Origin: Planctomycetota bacterium
GTDB taxonomy: Bacteria > Planctomycetota > Planctomycetia > Pirellulales > UBA1268
Direction of reading: 5' to 3'
Assembly: GCA_003671185.1 (NCBI GenBank)
Contig: QWPN01000129.1
Location: 1 to 34,185, forward strand
Length of the DNA: 34,185 bases
Below are positions 7,975 to 16,537 of the stretch, piece after piece. Within the stretch, counting starts at the first letter, position 1. Each line of letters starts with the position of its first letter. A program made the position numbers and the translations under genes. Below the pieces are notes generated by a model. It did no database searches, had not been told where the DNA came from, and worked only from the letters and a program-made list of their open reading frames with translations.

Positions 7975-10848
7975 ATGCGACGCACCACCCCGCGACGCCC
8001 CTGCGTGATGTTCGAGTGCCTCGAGTCGCGGATCGCCTTGTCGGCATCCGCCGACAACGATCCGCTCGCTCCCCCTCCGAATGTCGTGGCACCACTGGTG
8101 GCGACGATTCACCCGACCGCGGCGGCCGGGCCCGCGGTGATCACGAGCCTCGCGTCGCTGGCACGGTCGGCGGACCGGATCACGATCCGAGGCACGGGAT
8201 TCGACCTCCGGCCCGGACGCAACACCGTCTCCTTTGACGGCGGCGCAACGGGCCACGTCGTGTCGGCGACGCGAACACAACTCGTGGTGCAGTTCCGACA
8301 GAAGCCCGCCGCCGCGGGCACGCTCTCAGCGTCCGTGACGGCCAATGGCCGAAGCAGCGGCACTCCCGTCGCCGTGGCGACCGTGGTGCAGCCGCCACGG
8401 GTGACGGCCGATCCCTCGTCGCTGTCGCGGACAGCCGCCACGCTGACGATCCGGGGCAGCGGATTCGACCCCACGAACCTCACCAACCGCGTGTCGCTCA
8501 GCGGCGGCACGACCGGCAGGGTGACGGCCGCGACAACGACCACGCTGACGGTTGCCGTGAGCGGCCTGCCGCGAGCCGGGGCTACGCTGAGCGCGGCGGT
8601 CACGTCGTTCGGCCGCTCGAGCGGAAAACGGGTGCCGGTGGCGACAGTCACCACGCCGAATCGCGACGAGCTGGTTTCGACGCGGGCGACGGTTCCCGAC
8701 CCCGTGGACATCAGGTTTCGCGTCCAGTTCCACAATCAACAACCGCTGACTCTGGTCGGCCACTATTGGTACAACAAGCCCGCTGTCGACGCGGGCCGTC
8801 AGTTGCCGGCGATCGTCGAGATCAATCCCTACCGCCGGCGAGATGGAACCATCGCCGTCGACAGCCGCATGTATCCCTATTTTGCTTCGCAGGGATACCT
8901 GTGTTTTCGCGTTGACTTGCCGGGCAGCGGGGACTCGGAGGGGGTGCTCACGGACGAATACACCGAGGAGGAACTCGCGTACTGCGTCCAGGTGATCGAG
9001 CAGATTTCCACGCTTCCCATGTGCGACGGCAACGTCGGGATGATGGGCGAGTCGTGGAGCGCCCTCAACTCATTGATGGTTGCATCTCGTGATGATTGCC
9101 CCGCAGCCCTTAAGGCGATCATCGTGAACTGCGGCTCGGACGACCGTTACAACGACGACGTCCATTACATGGGCGGAGCCATGATGATGGACAATGGGGG
9201 ATGGGCGTCATCCATGTGGGGATGGCTGTCACAGCCGCCGGACCCCAGCGTCGTCGGCGCGGACCGTTGGCAGAGCATGTGGAAGCAGCGGCTTGACAAC
9301 GCCGACTTCTGGTTCGGCCCCTGGGCGAGGCACCAAACCCGGGACACCTACTGGTCGACGACAAGCGTTCGAAACGACTTCTCCACGGTGAAGGTGCCCG
9401 TTCTGGTGATGTCGGGCTGGGAAGACGGATACAAGAATCCGGTCGAGACCGTCGTCAGCGGGCTGACGCAGGCCGGAAAACCCGTCAGCGGACTGATCGG
9501 GCCATGGGGACACAAATATCCGAACACCGCGAGCCCGGGGCCACGGATCGACTGGCTGCCCTACGCCACCAGCCACTGGTGGGACAAATATCTGAAGGGC
9601 GTGGAACCAGACCCGCATACCGCCCTTCCGCAGATGACGGTCTGGCTCGGCGAGTCTCGCGAACCCGGCAGCGCAACGGACTTCACCGACCGCGGCAAAT
9701 GGGTCGCCGAAGATGCGAATTGGCCGGGCCGAGCCCGACAAAGCACGCTCTATCTTTCCAACGGGAACCGTCTCTCGTCCGCCCCGCCCGCTCAATCAAG
9801 CAGTGTTACCGGATCTTCCGGTCTGGTATTTGCCACGAACATGCTGGAGACCAGTTCGTTCGGCACGGCCGGCAACAACGACCTTGCCGGAGACCAGGAC
9901 GCAGCGGACAAGCAGTCCTTGTACTTCGACTCGGCACCGCTCCAGAGCGATGTCGACTGTTTTGGAAAACCGGTCGTGAACCTCACGTTGTCCTGCGATC
10001 AACCGATCGCTTCGATCGCCGTTCGCCTGTGTGAAATCAGCCCGGTAACGGGGCAGTCGCACCTCGTGAGTTACTCGTTCTTCAACCTCGCCCAACGCAA
10101 CGGAGACCAGGCCACTCCCACGCCGGTCACCCCGGGCGAGGCTTTTACCGTGCCGATCCCGCTCAATCTGATCGGCCACACCTTCAAAGCGGGCTGGAAA
10201 CTTCGGCTCGCGGTCTCGCCTTCATTCTTTCCGACTTTGTGGCAGAGTGCGAAGGCTGCCACGCTCACGGTGTACACGGGGACGCAGGGAGCCTTGCCGG
10301 CGAGCGAGGTGACGCTTCCAGTGCGACCTGCACGCACGGAAGACGCCTCGATGAAGGATTTGCTCCCCGCGGACCAGCCGGTGATATCCGTCGATACAAG
10401 CACATACGCCAGGGCAGTCACCCTTCGCGAGGCACGGTTTACGCGAGTGGTCACGCCACTGGCGAGCGGCCAGCAGTCTGGAGTAACCGTATCGAAAACG
10501 ATGGACAGCGGCCGCTATCGGTATGCCGCACATGGACCGCTCAAGGGCCTGATCGTCGATCAGGTTCTCCGCGAGAACTTCCAGATGCTCGATGGCGACC
10601 CCCTTTCCTACAAGTGCTTTACGAGTTCACAGACTTCCCTGCGGAGAAGTTTGCCGTTCTTCGCGAAGAAGTACGGCTGGGGCGCGCGTTCCGAGACGTC
10701 GACTGACATCACGTCGATCCAGAACCAGCAGGGCGTTTTCTTCCACTATACGGCTACCATCCACACCTTCGTCACCGGCGTGAATGGCAGAGAGCGACCG
10801 TTCGTCAGCAGAACGGTCAGCGGAGACATCCCTCGCACGTGGGTGTGA
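7975..10848 (+). CDS. Secreted CocE/NonD-family hydrolase (X-Pro dipeptidyl-peptidase S15-like) with N-terminal LEPR-XLL-like motif and two IPT-like repeats
   Basis: MRRTTPRRPCVMFECLESRIALSA N-terminus; alpha/beta-hydrolase with GMMGESWSA nucleophile elbow, VMSGWEDGY (Asp) and GLIGPWGHKYP (His); C-terminal beta region. An upstream in-frame ATG exists at 7894. Confidence 0.8.
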   Translation: MRRTTPRRPCVMFECLESRIALSASADNDPLAPPPNVVAPLVATIHPTAAAGPAVITSLASLARSADRITIRGTGFDLRPGRNTVSFDGGATGHVVSATRTQLVVQFRQKPAAAGTLSASVTANGRSSGTPVAVATVVQPPRVTADPSSLSRTAATLTIRGSGFDPTNLTNRVSLSGGTTGRVTAATTTTLTVAVSGLPRAGATLSAAVTSFGRSSGKRVPVATVTTPNRDELVSTRATVPDPVDIRFRVQFHNQQPLTLVGHYWYNKPAVDAGRQLPAIVEINPYRRRDGTIAVDSRMYPYFASQGYLCFRVDLPGSGDSEGVLTDEYTEEELAYCVQVIEQISTLPMCDGNVGMMGESWSALNSLMVASRDDCPAALKAIIVNCGSDDRYNDDVHYMGGAMMMDNGGWASSMWGWLSQPPDPSVVGADRWQSMWKQRLDNADFWFGPWARHQTRDTYWSTTSVRNDFSTVKVPVLVMSGWEDGYKNPVETVVSGLTQAGKPVSGLIGPWGHKYPNTASPGPRIDWLPYATSHWWDKYLKGVEPDPHTALPQMTVWLGESREPGSATDFTDRGKWVAEDANWPGRARQSTLYLSNGNRLSSAPPAQSSSVTGSSGLVFATNMLETSSFGTAGNNDLAGDQDAADKQSLYFDSAPLQSDVDCFGKPVVNLTLSCDQPIASIAVRLCEISPVTGQSHLVSYSFFNLAQRNGDQATPTPVTPGEAFTVPIPLNLIGHTFKAGWKLRLAVSPSFFPTLWQSAKAATLTVYTGTQGALPASEVTLPVRPARTEDASMKDLLPADQPVISVDTSTYARAVTLREARFTRVVTPLASGQQSGVTVSKTMDSGRYRYAAHGPLKGLIVDQVLRENFQMLDGDPLSYKCFTSSQTSLRRSLPFFAKKYGWGARSETSTDITSIQNQQGVFFHYTATIHTFVTGVNGRERPFVSRTVSGDIPRTWV
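8131..8658 (+). repeat. Two tandem IPT/TIG-like domain repeats within the hydrolase (about 87 aa each)
   Basis: Copy 1: ADRITIRGTGFDLRPGRNTVSFDGGATGHVVSATRTQLVVQF...SVTANGRSSGTPVAVATVVQP. Copy 2: AATLTIRGSGFDPTNLTNRVSLSGGTTGRVTAATTTTLTVAV...AVTSFGRSSGKRVPVATVTTP. Confidence 0.8.
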
Positions 10849-10857
10849 CGGTGTGAC

Positions 10858-10882
10858 TCGCGGCGGCACAGCGCTGCCGCGA
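10858..10882 (+). other. Intercistronic hairpin
   Basis: TCGCGGCGGC-ACAGC-GCTGCCGCGA, about 10-bp stem including one G-T, between the hydrolase stop (10848) and the next ATG (10894). Confidence 0.55.
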
Positions 10883-10893
10883 CGGAGGGACCG

Positions 10894-11664
10894 ATGTGCG
10901 AACTGCTCGGACTCGCCTTCAACGATCCCGTGTCGCCCGGGCTCTCATTCCGCGGGTTTCGCCAGCGGGCACACCGCAATCCGCACGGCTGGGGCCTGGC
11001 GGCCATCACGGCGCGAAAGGCCCATATCGTCAAGGAGCCGATTCACGCCGCACGCAGCGACATCGCCCGCACCCTCCCCGATCGCACTCCACTGGCGGCC
11101 CCGGTTTTCATCGGGCACGTGCGGGCGGCAAGTTGCGGCGAGGTGAGCCTGGAGAACACCCACCCCTTCACTCGCCGCGTGCGCGGCAGCGACTTCGTGT
11201 TCGCCCACAACGGCACCCTCGCCAAGGCCCGACTCGGGTCCCGCAGCGACGCGACCTTCACGCCACAGGGCTCGACCGACTCGGAACTCGCCATGTGCCA
11301 GCTGCTTTCATGGATGGAACACGAGGCCGTGGCTGCGGACGGTTACGCATCGATCGAGGCGTTTCTCCGGCACATGAATGCCGCCGGCACGCTCAACCTG
11401 CTGTTCTCGGATGGCCGCCACCTCTACTGCTATCACGATGAACAGGGCTACAACGGCTTGTGCTGGACGCATCGCCGGGCTCCCTTTTGCCGCGTCAGCC
11501 TCCGCGACGAAGACTGGACGGCGGAGCTGGACGAGGAAAAGACGCCCCGCCAGCAGGGCTACGTGATCGCCTCGAAGAGGCTCACCGACGGCGAGCCGTG
11601 GCATGAGTTTCGCCACGGCAGCCTCATGGTGTTTCGCCACGGGCAGCTCGTGTACGGCGGCTGA
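10894..11664 (+). CDS. Class II glutamine amidotransferase (YafJ-like)
   Basis: MCELLGLAFNDPVSPGLSFRGF (Cys2 nucleophile), NPHGWGLA, GHVRAAS, NTHPF, FAHNGTL, STDSELAMCQLL. Confidence 0.88.
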   Translation: MCELLGLAFNDPVSPGLSFRGFRQRAHRNPHGWGLAAITARKAHIVKEPIHAARSDIARTLPDRTPLAAPVFIGHVRAASCGEVSLENTHPFTRRVRGSDFVFAHNGTLAKARLGSRSDATFTPQGSTDSELAMCQLLSWMEHEAVAADGYASIEAFLRHMNAAGTLNLLFSDGRHLYCYHDEQGYNGLCWTHRRAPFCRVSLRDEDWTAELDEEKTPRQQGYVIASKRLTDGEPWHEFRHGSLMVFRHGQLVYGG

Positions 11665-11669
11665 ATGGC

Positions 11670-11683
11670 GGCCGGCGCCGGCC
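11670..11683. terminator. GC-palindrome between convergent genes, possible bidirectional terminator
   Basis: GGCCGGCGCCGGCC perfect palindrome between the stop at 11664 and the reverse-gene stop at 11724; no T tract. Confidence 0.3.
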
Positions 11684-11723
11684 GGATCGTGACGCCCCTC
11701 GATGCAGGCTCCCTGCCGCCCGT

Positions 11724-11942
11724 TCAGTCCTCGCCGCTGCGTTCAAAACGTGGCACGCGGCGGCCTTCCACGTCGACGGTCTCGATGAACATCGCCAGCG
11801 GCCGCACCCACAGTCCGCGGTCGCCGTACTCCTGCCGGTAGACGACCAGTTCCTCGAGCGTCTCGCTGTGCCGGGCGACGCCCAGCACCGTGTACTCGTT
11901 TCCCTTGTAGTGCCGATAGCGGCCCGGGTTGATGGCGGCCAT
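11724..11942 (-). CDS. DUF1653-type protein
   Basis: MAAINPGRYRHYKGNEYTVLGVARHSETLEELVVYRQEYGDRGLWVRPLAMFIETVDVEGRRVPRFERSGED; YRHYKGNxYxVLGVARHSETLE signature. Confidence 0.88.
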   Translation of the reverse strand: MAAINPGRYRHYKGNEYTVLGVARHSETLEELVVYRQEYGDRGLWVRPLAMFIETVDVEGRRVPRFERSGED

Positions 11943-12028
11943 GCGCTGCCTCGTTCTCCTGGGAAGGTCCACCGGCCTGCCGACGGCGGCGGGGTGCAAT
12001 CGCTTTCGGACGCAGACCGTCCGGGCCT

Positions 12029-12589
12029 TCAGGCGATCCCCTCCGCCTGCATGGCCTGCCAGTCGGCCGCCGTCGCCTTGGCCACGGTGCCGAACAGATA
12101 GTCGCCGATCGGCAGGGCCACGTTGAAGTTCTTGTCCGGGTAGCGGTGATGGAGGAAGTGATGCCGGGCCACGTACTTGTAGGCCTTCCAGTTGCAGAAA
12201 AAACGCCCCTCCGGCTTGTGCATCTCCATGTGGATCTGGTTCCACATCAGGTGATGCAGGCACACCACCACGGGAAACAGCAGCGCGGCAACAGCGGACA
12301 AGGGATAGAGCAGCAGGCTCACCACCAGCGCCTCCACGAAGCCCTCGAGGTAGTTCAGCCGAATGCCATGATCCTCGCCCGGGGGCACGGGATCATCGTG
12401 GAATTCCTTGCGGTAGTGGCGGTGATGAGTGACCGCGTGGTTGATGAAGATCTTCTTCCGCGCCGCCAGGTCCCGGAAGGGAAAATGTCGTGGCTTCTTG
12501 TGCATCAACCGGCAGTGCACCTGGTGCTCGATCAACGACATCAGGACGACGAGCGCCAGGAAGGTCCCGACAAGGTGCAGAGTGGTCAC
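12029..12589 (-). CDS. Fatty acid hydroxylase / sterol desaturase superfamily-like membrane protein
   Basis: GTG start VTTLHLVGTFLALVVLMSLIEHQVHCRLMHKK...; histidine motifs INHAVTHHRHY and ARHHFLHHRYPDKNFNVALPIGDYLFGT between TM segments. Confidence 0.75.
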   Translation of the reverse strand: MTTLHLVGTFLALVVLMSLIEHQVHCRLMHKKPRHFPFRDLAARKKIFINHAVTHHRHYRKEFHDDPVPPGEDHGIRLNYLEGFVEALVVSLLLYPLSAVAALLFPVVVCLHHLMWNQIHMEMHKPEGRFFCNWKAYKYVARHHFLHHRYPDKNFNVALPIGDYLFGTVAKATAADWQAMQAEGIA

Positions 12590-12827
12590 AGGAACTCCCG
12601 GTCGAAAGGGACTGGACCAGATGGTGGTCCGCCAGACCGGGATGACGAGGGAGAAACGGCTCGTGCGGGGGACGGCGACCCCGAGATCCGCCAATCGCGA
12701 TCGGCACCCAGATGGCGGGGAGTCTAGTCGTGGCACGATCACCGGGAAAAGACGAATAATCGCGGTCTTTCCGCTGCCCCCGCCCGCCGACCGGGCCGAT
12801 GTGTCCGTGCGAGCATCGACCGCCGGA

Positions 12828-14336
12828 TCACCGTTGCTTTTGCCCGCCCGGGCCGTACCTGCGCCGCGGGCCGCCTTTGGGACCGCCTTTTTTCGCGCCG
12901 CGATGATGGTCGCGAGCCGCCGGTTTGCCCTGCGGCTTGCCGCCTCGCTCACGCTGCAGAGCCGGCGCCGGGGCATCCACGGCCTCGGAACGAGGCGGCA
13001 GCGGGGCCGCAAAGTAGTGGAGGATGGCAGCTGCCACGTCCGTCGGCGTGTACCCCTGCTCCAGGAGCCGCTCCACGACCGGCGCCTGCCTCGCGTACCC
13101 GTTCCCTTCCAGCGTGGCCCGCAATTTCTCGAACAGCGCGCCCGACCGCCTGTCCTCCACGGCCTCCACGGAAGGCACCTGTTCGCGACGGATTCTCGTC
13201 TTCGTGAAGCGCTCGATCGACTGGAGTTTGTAGATGCCCGCCCCGGAGACGAGCGTGACCGCCCGGCCTTTTCGCCCCGCCCGACCCGTGCGGCCGATGC
13301 GGTGCACGTAGTCCTCGACGTCGTAGGGCAGGTCGTAATTCACCACGAGTTCCAGGTCGTTCACGTCGATGCCGCGTGCCGCCACGTCGGTGGCCACCAG
13401 AAACTCACAGGCCGCGTTCTTGAACTTGCTCATCACCCGGGTCCGCTGGGCCTGGGCCATACCGCCGTGCAACCGCTCGGCGGAGCACCCACGGGCCACG
13501 AGCGCGTCGGCCAATTCCTCCACCATCTGCTGCGTGTTGCAGAAGATCAACCCGCTTTTGACGTCGTAGAAGTCGATGAGGCGCGACAGCGCATCGAACT
13601 TGGCGTGATGTCGCACTTCGTAATACACCTGGTCCACGAGCGGCGGCCCGGTCACGACCCGCTGCTCGATCCTCACCGTCTTGGGCTCGCGGGAGTGCCC
13701 GCGCACCAGCGACTGGATGGAGGGGGAGATCGTGGCCGAGAAAAACACCGTCTGCCGGTCGGCGGGAGCCGCCGCCAGGATCTTTTCGATGTCCTCGCGA
13801 AACCCCATGTCGAGCATCCGATCGGCCTCGTCGAGGACGAGCATCCTGACCGCGGAGAGGTCGAGCGTGTTGCGGGCCATGTGGTCGTTGAGCCGCCCCG
13901 GCGTGCCCACCACGATGTGGGCTCCCCGCTGCAGCTCGGCGAACTGACGCTCGTACGGGGCGCCGCCATAGATCGGCACCGAGCGGAGCCCTTTCTTGAA
14001 GGCCGCCAGTTTGTGCACCTCGTCGGCAACCTGCGTGGCCAGTTCGCGGGTGGGCACGAGGATCAGCACCTGGACGCTCGGCACCGAGGCGTCCACCCGT
14101 TCGATGGCCGGTATGCAGAATGCGGCGGTCTTGCCCGAGCCGGTCTCCGATTGGCCGACCACGTCGTGGCCCTCCATGATCAGAGGGATCGCGCTCGACT
14201 GGATGGGCGAGGTCTCCTCGAAGCCGAGACGTTCCACGGCCTTGAGGAGCTGGGGCGAGAGGCCGAGCGACGCGAACGGCACGTGGCCGGGGCGGGCCTG
14301 CCGCTCGGCGGACTGGGGAATTTCCGACTTGGACAT
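12828..14336 (-). CDS. DEAD-box ATP-dependent RNA helicase
   Basis: Q-motif FEETSPIQSSAIP, SETGSGKT, PTRELATQ, VGTPGRLNDH, LDEADRMLDMGF, SATIS, ATDVAARGIDV, HRIGRTGRAGRKG; basic C-terminal tail. Confidence 0.96.
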   Translation of the reverse strand: MSKSEIPQSAERQARPGHVPFASLGLSPQLLKAVERLGFEETSPIQSSAIPLIMEGHDVVGQSETGSGKTAAFCIPAIERVDASVPSVQVLILVPTRELATQVADEVHKLAAFKKGLRSVPIYGGAPYERQFAELQRGAHIVVGTPGRLNDHMARNTLDLSAVRMLVLDEADRMLDMGFREDIEKILAAAPADRQTVFFSATISPSIQSLVRGHSREPKTVRIEQRVVTGPPLVDQVYYEVRHHAKFDALSRLIDFYDVKSGLIFCNTQQMVEELADALVARGCSAERLHGGMAQAQRTRVMSKFKNAACEFLVATDVAARGIDVNDLELVVNYDLPYDVEDYVHRIGRTGRAGRKGRAVTLVSGAGIYKLQSIERFTKTRIRREQVPSVEAVEDRRSGALFEKLRATLEGNGYARQAPVVERLLEQGYTPTDVAAAILHYFAAPLPPRSEAVDAPAPALQRERGGKPQGKPAARDHHRGAKKGGPKGGPRRRYGPGGQKQR

Positions 14337-14424
14337 GTCAGTCTGCTTTCAAGGCGTTGCGAACAGGCCGGCCACGATGATCCTGCCGCACCGCAGCGGG
14401 CCGATCACATGCGGGAAACAGCAC

Positions 14425-14565
14425 GGCCGGGGGGCGCCCCTGCGACGCTCCCCGGCCCGAAGCCTGATACGGTCGGGATCACCTGGCAGGCTGTGACGCG
14501 AGTCTGCCGGAGCGGGATGCGACGAGAGCCGACCGGGGAAACCCTCGGCGTTTCCACCGGTCGGC
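14425..14565 (-). promoter_or_regulatory. Structured leader of the helicase gene containing two hairpins
   Basis: Hairpin 14425-14457 (GGCCGGGG/CCCCGGCC). Hairpin 14528-14565 (GCCGACCGGGGAAA / TTTCCaCCGGTCGGC, 14 bp with one bulge). Both lie between the RRM gene stop and the helicase start. Confidence 0.55.
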
Positions 14566-14605
14566 CAACGGGAAAAAGGTCGGGGCTGACTTTTTTCGCC
14601 AACAC

Positions 14606-14899
14606 CTAGTAGCGCCGTCCACCGCCCGAACCGCCGCGACCACCGCTGCTCTCGCGCGGCTTGGCCTCGTTGACGGTCAGGGGCCGACCATCGCACTCCT
14701 TCTCGTGCATGGCACTGATGGCGCGTTGGGCGGCGTCGTCCGCCTGCATCTCCACGAAGCCGAAGCCCTTGCTCCGGCCGGTGTCACGATCCTGGATCAC
14801 CTGCGCACTGACGACCGTGCCGAATTCGAGGAACATCTGCTCCAGCACCTCGCTGGTCACGCTGTACGCGAGGTTGCCGACATAAAGCTTCTTACCCAT
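14606..14899 (-). CDS. RRM-domain RNA-binding protein (glycine-rich Rbp type)
   Basis: MGKKLYVGNLAYSVTSEVLEQMFLEFGTVVSAQVIQDRDTGRSKGFGFVEMQ: RNP2 (LYVGNL) and RNP1 (KGFGFVEM); Gly/Arg-rich tail. SD AGGAGAG at about 14910-14916. Confidence 0.95.
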   Translation of the reverse strand: MGKKLYVGNLAYSVTSEVLEQMFLEFGTVVSAQVIQDRDTGRSKGFGFVEMQADDAAQRAISAMHEKECDGRPLTVNEAKPRESSGGRGGSGGGRRY

Positions 14900-15205
14900 G
14901 AACACATTCTCTCCTGCCAATGACCCTAAGATGCTTTCGGGGTCACGTCGAAAGGGCCAGAAAGTGGCAGCCCGCCAGAGGGTCAAGGCGAGGATAAAGA
15001 AGCGGCGGAAACGGCCTGAATGGCCACCGCGCAACGAATAACGTCGTCCGAAACCGACGTCGTAACTGTAGATCACACCCCGGCGGAAAGCAACGCGATC
15101 CAGGCCGAGGGGCCCGTGATCGGCTGGCGGACCTCCGTGGGCGATGAGCATGCCTCCCCATTTTCCACCCCGTTCGCCGGGAGGATCGAGGCCCCCGGCC
15201 GCGTG

Positions 15206-15237
15206 CCGGCCGGGAAGCGACGCCGCCTCCCGGCCGG
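15206..15237 (-). terminator. Strong hairpin immediately after the HDAC-family stop codon
   Basis: CCGGCCGGGA...TCCCGGCCGG, perfect 10-bp stem abutting the TGA at 15238-15240; no U tract. Confidence 0.5.
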
Positions 15238-16134
15238 TCAGAGTGTGGCTGCCAGCAGCATCGTGGCGGCATGGATGTCGACGATCGACTCCAGATCCGC
15301 GCAGTACCCGCCGCCGCACACGATCGCCACGGGCAGTCCCGCCCCGCGGGTGGCTTCGAGCACCATCCGGTCCCGCTCCAGGAGCCCCGCCTTCGTGAGC
15401 CGCAGTCGGCCCAGCCGGTCGCCTTCGTAGGGATCCGCGCCGGCGATGTAGAGCACGAGATCGGCCCGGGCCCGCGTCACTGATTCGTCGAGGGCGCGTC
15501 CCAGGGCCCGCAGGTAGTCGTCGTCGCCCACGCCGTCTTCCAGGGGCACGTCGAGCGAGCCGGGGTGCTTCCGCACCGGGAAGTTGCGGGCCCCGTGGAT
15601 CGACATCGTGAACACACTCGAGTCGGCGGCGAAGATCTGGGCCGTGCCATTTCCCTGGTGCACGTCGCAGTCGAGGATCAGCACCCGCCGGACGACTCCA
15701 CGGGCCTGCAACTCCCGGGCGGCCACGGCCGTGTCATTGAACACGCAGTAGCCCTCCCCCCAGTCGCTGCCGGCATGGTGCGTGCCGCCGGCCAGGCTGG
15801 CGGACACACCGTCCTCGACCGCGGCGGCCGCGGCATCCACGGCCGCACCTGTGCTGCGCAGCGACCGCTCCACGAGCGCCGGGCTCCAGGGAAAGCCGAT
15901 CCGGCGCACCTCCGCGGGGGAGAGTGTCCCGGAGAGCACGCGGCCCACGTACGCCCGGTCGTGGACACGGAGCAGTTCATCGTCGGTGGCGGCGTGCGGC
16001 TCCACGAAGACGAGCGGCGCTCCCGCGCCGGCATGCGCCTCGAGCCGCCGCCGCAGAAACCCATACTTCGCCGCCGGGAAACGGTGCCCGTCCGGCAACG
16101 GCAGCGGATAGCGGTCGGAGGGAAAGAGCCGCAT
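15238..16134 (-). CDS. Histone deacetylase / acetoin utilization (AcuC/AphA) family hydrolase
   Basis: MRLFPSDRYPLPLPDGHRFPAAKYGFLRRRL; GGTHHAGSDWGEGYCVFNDTAVAA; LILDCDVHQGNGTA; ADPYEGDRLGRLRLT. Confidence 0.92.
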   Translation of the reverse strand: MRLFPSDRYPLPLPDGHRFPAAKYGFLRRRLEAHAGAGAPLVFVEPHAATDDELLRVHDRAYVGRVLSGTLSPAEVRRIGFPWSPALVERSLRSTGAAVDAAAAAVEDGVSASLAGGTHHAGSDWGEGYCVFNDTAVAARELQARGVVRRVLILDCDVHQGNGTAQIFAADSSVFTMSIHGARNFPVRKHPGSLDVPLEDGVGDDDYLRALGRALDESVTRARADLVLYIAGADPYEGDRLGRLRLTKAGLLERDRMVLEATRGAGLPVAIVCGGGYCADLESIVDIHAATMLLAATL

Positions 16135-16313
16135 CTCAGCCTGCACTGGCACGCCTTGGGAAGCCGGTGACGCCGCGCGCGTTTTCGCTGCTGCCGCGTT
16201 GCGCATCCGTTGCACCGATCATAGGCAACCGCAACGCCTTCGCGCACCTCGGCGCGACCTCGCCGTGCGCTGATTGCCGTGAAAACGACGTGCCTCGCGA
16301 ACGGCACGGCATG

Positions 16314-16329
16314 TGGCACGCAATCTGCA
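16314..16329 (+). promoter_or_regulatory. Candidate sigma-54 (-24/-12) promoter
   Basis: TGGCACG-CAAT-CTGCA: GG and GC dinucleotides with 10-nt spacing; 1 mismatch to TGGCACG-N4-TTGCA. Confidence 0.55.
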
Positions 16330-16384
16330 ATCACGTGATGCGCGTGAGGTTGGTGGAGCGACGTTCCCCCGAGGAGGTTCGCCC

Positions 16385-16537
16385 ATGTATCGCGTGCTGG
16401 TGATCAGGACGACGAAGGGACATGGACTGCGGAAGGTAAAATGCGGGGGGCCAGGGCCTCCGCTCGCTGCGTCATCACGACGCAGCGGCCCCGCTGCACC
16501 GGTCACGACGGCCGTGGCACCCACGCCCGCCGGTTGA
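16385..16537 (+). CDS. Possible small protein (50 aa), unknown
   Basis: SD GAGGAGG at 16371-16377, then ATG; MYRVLVIRTTKGHGLRKVKCGGPGPPLAASSRRSGPAAPVTTAVAPTPAG. Its 3' end overlaps the reverse PEP-CTERM gene. Confidence 0.25.
   Translation: MYRVLVIRTTKGHGLRKVKCGGPGPPLAASSRRSGPAAPVTTAVAPTPAG
16466..16486 (-). terminator. Hairpin downstream of the PEP-CTERM protease gene
   Basis: GCTGCGTC-ATCAC-GACGCAGC perfect 8-bp stem, 17 nt past the reverse stop at 16503. Confidence 0.4.

Noticed and set aside
7575-8237. 220-aa forward ORF in the gene-poor stretch
   Set aside because: Composition changes along its length and it overlaps the hydrolase start in another frame. No recognisable domain.
12429-14609. 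726-aa forward ORF opposite the helicase
   Set aside because: Shadow of the DEAD-box gene; no domain-like content, and the real helicase is on the reverse strand.
14900-15319. N-terminal extension of the RRM protein in the 237-aa ORF
   Set aside because: The extension has no domain character. A good SD and an ATG at 14899 give a canonical RRM start.
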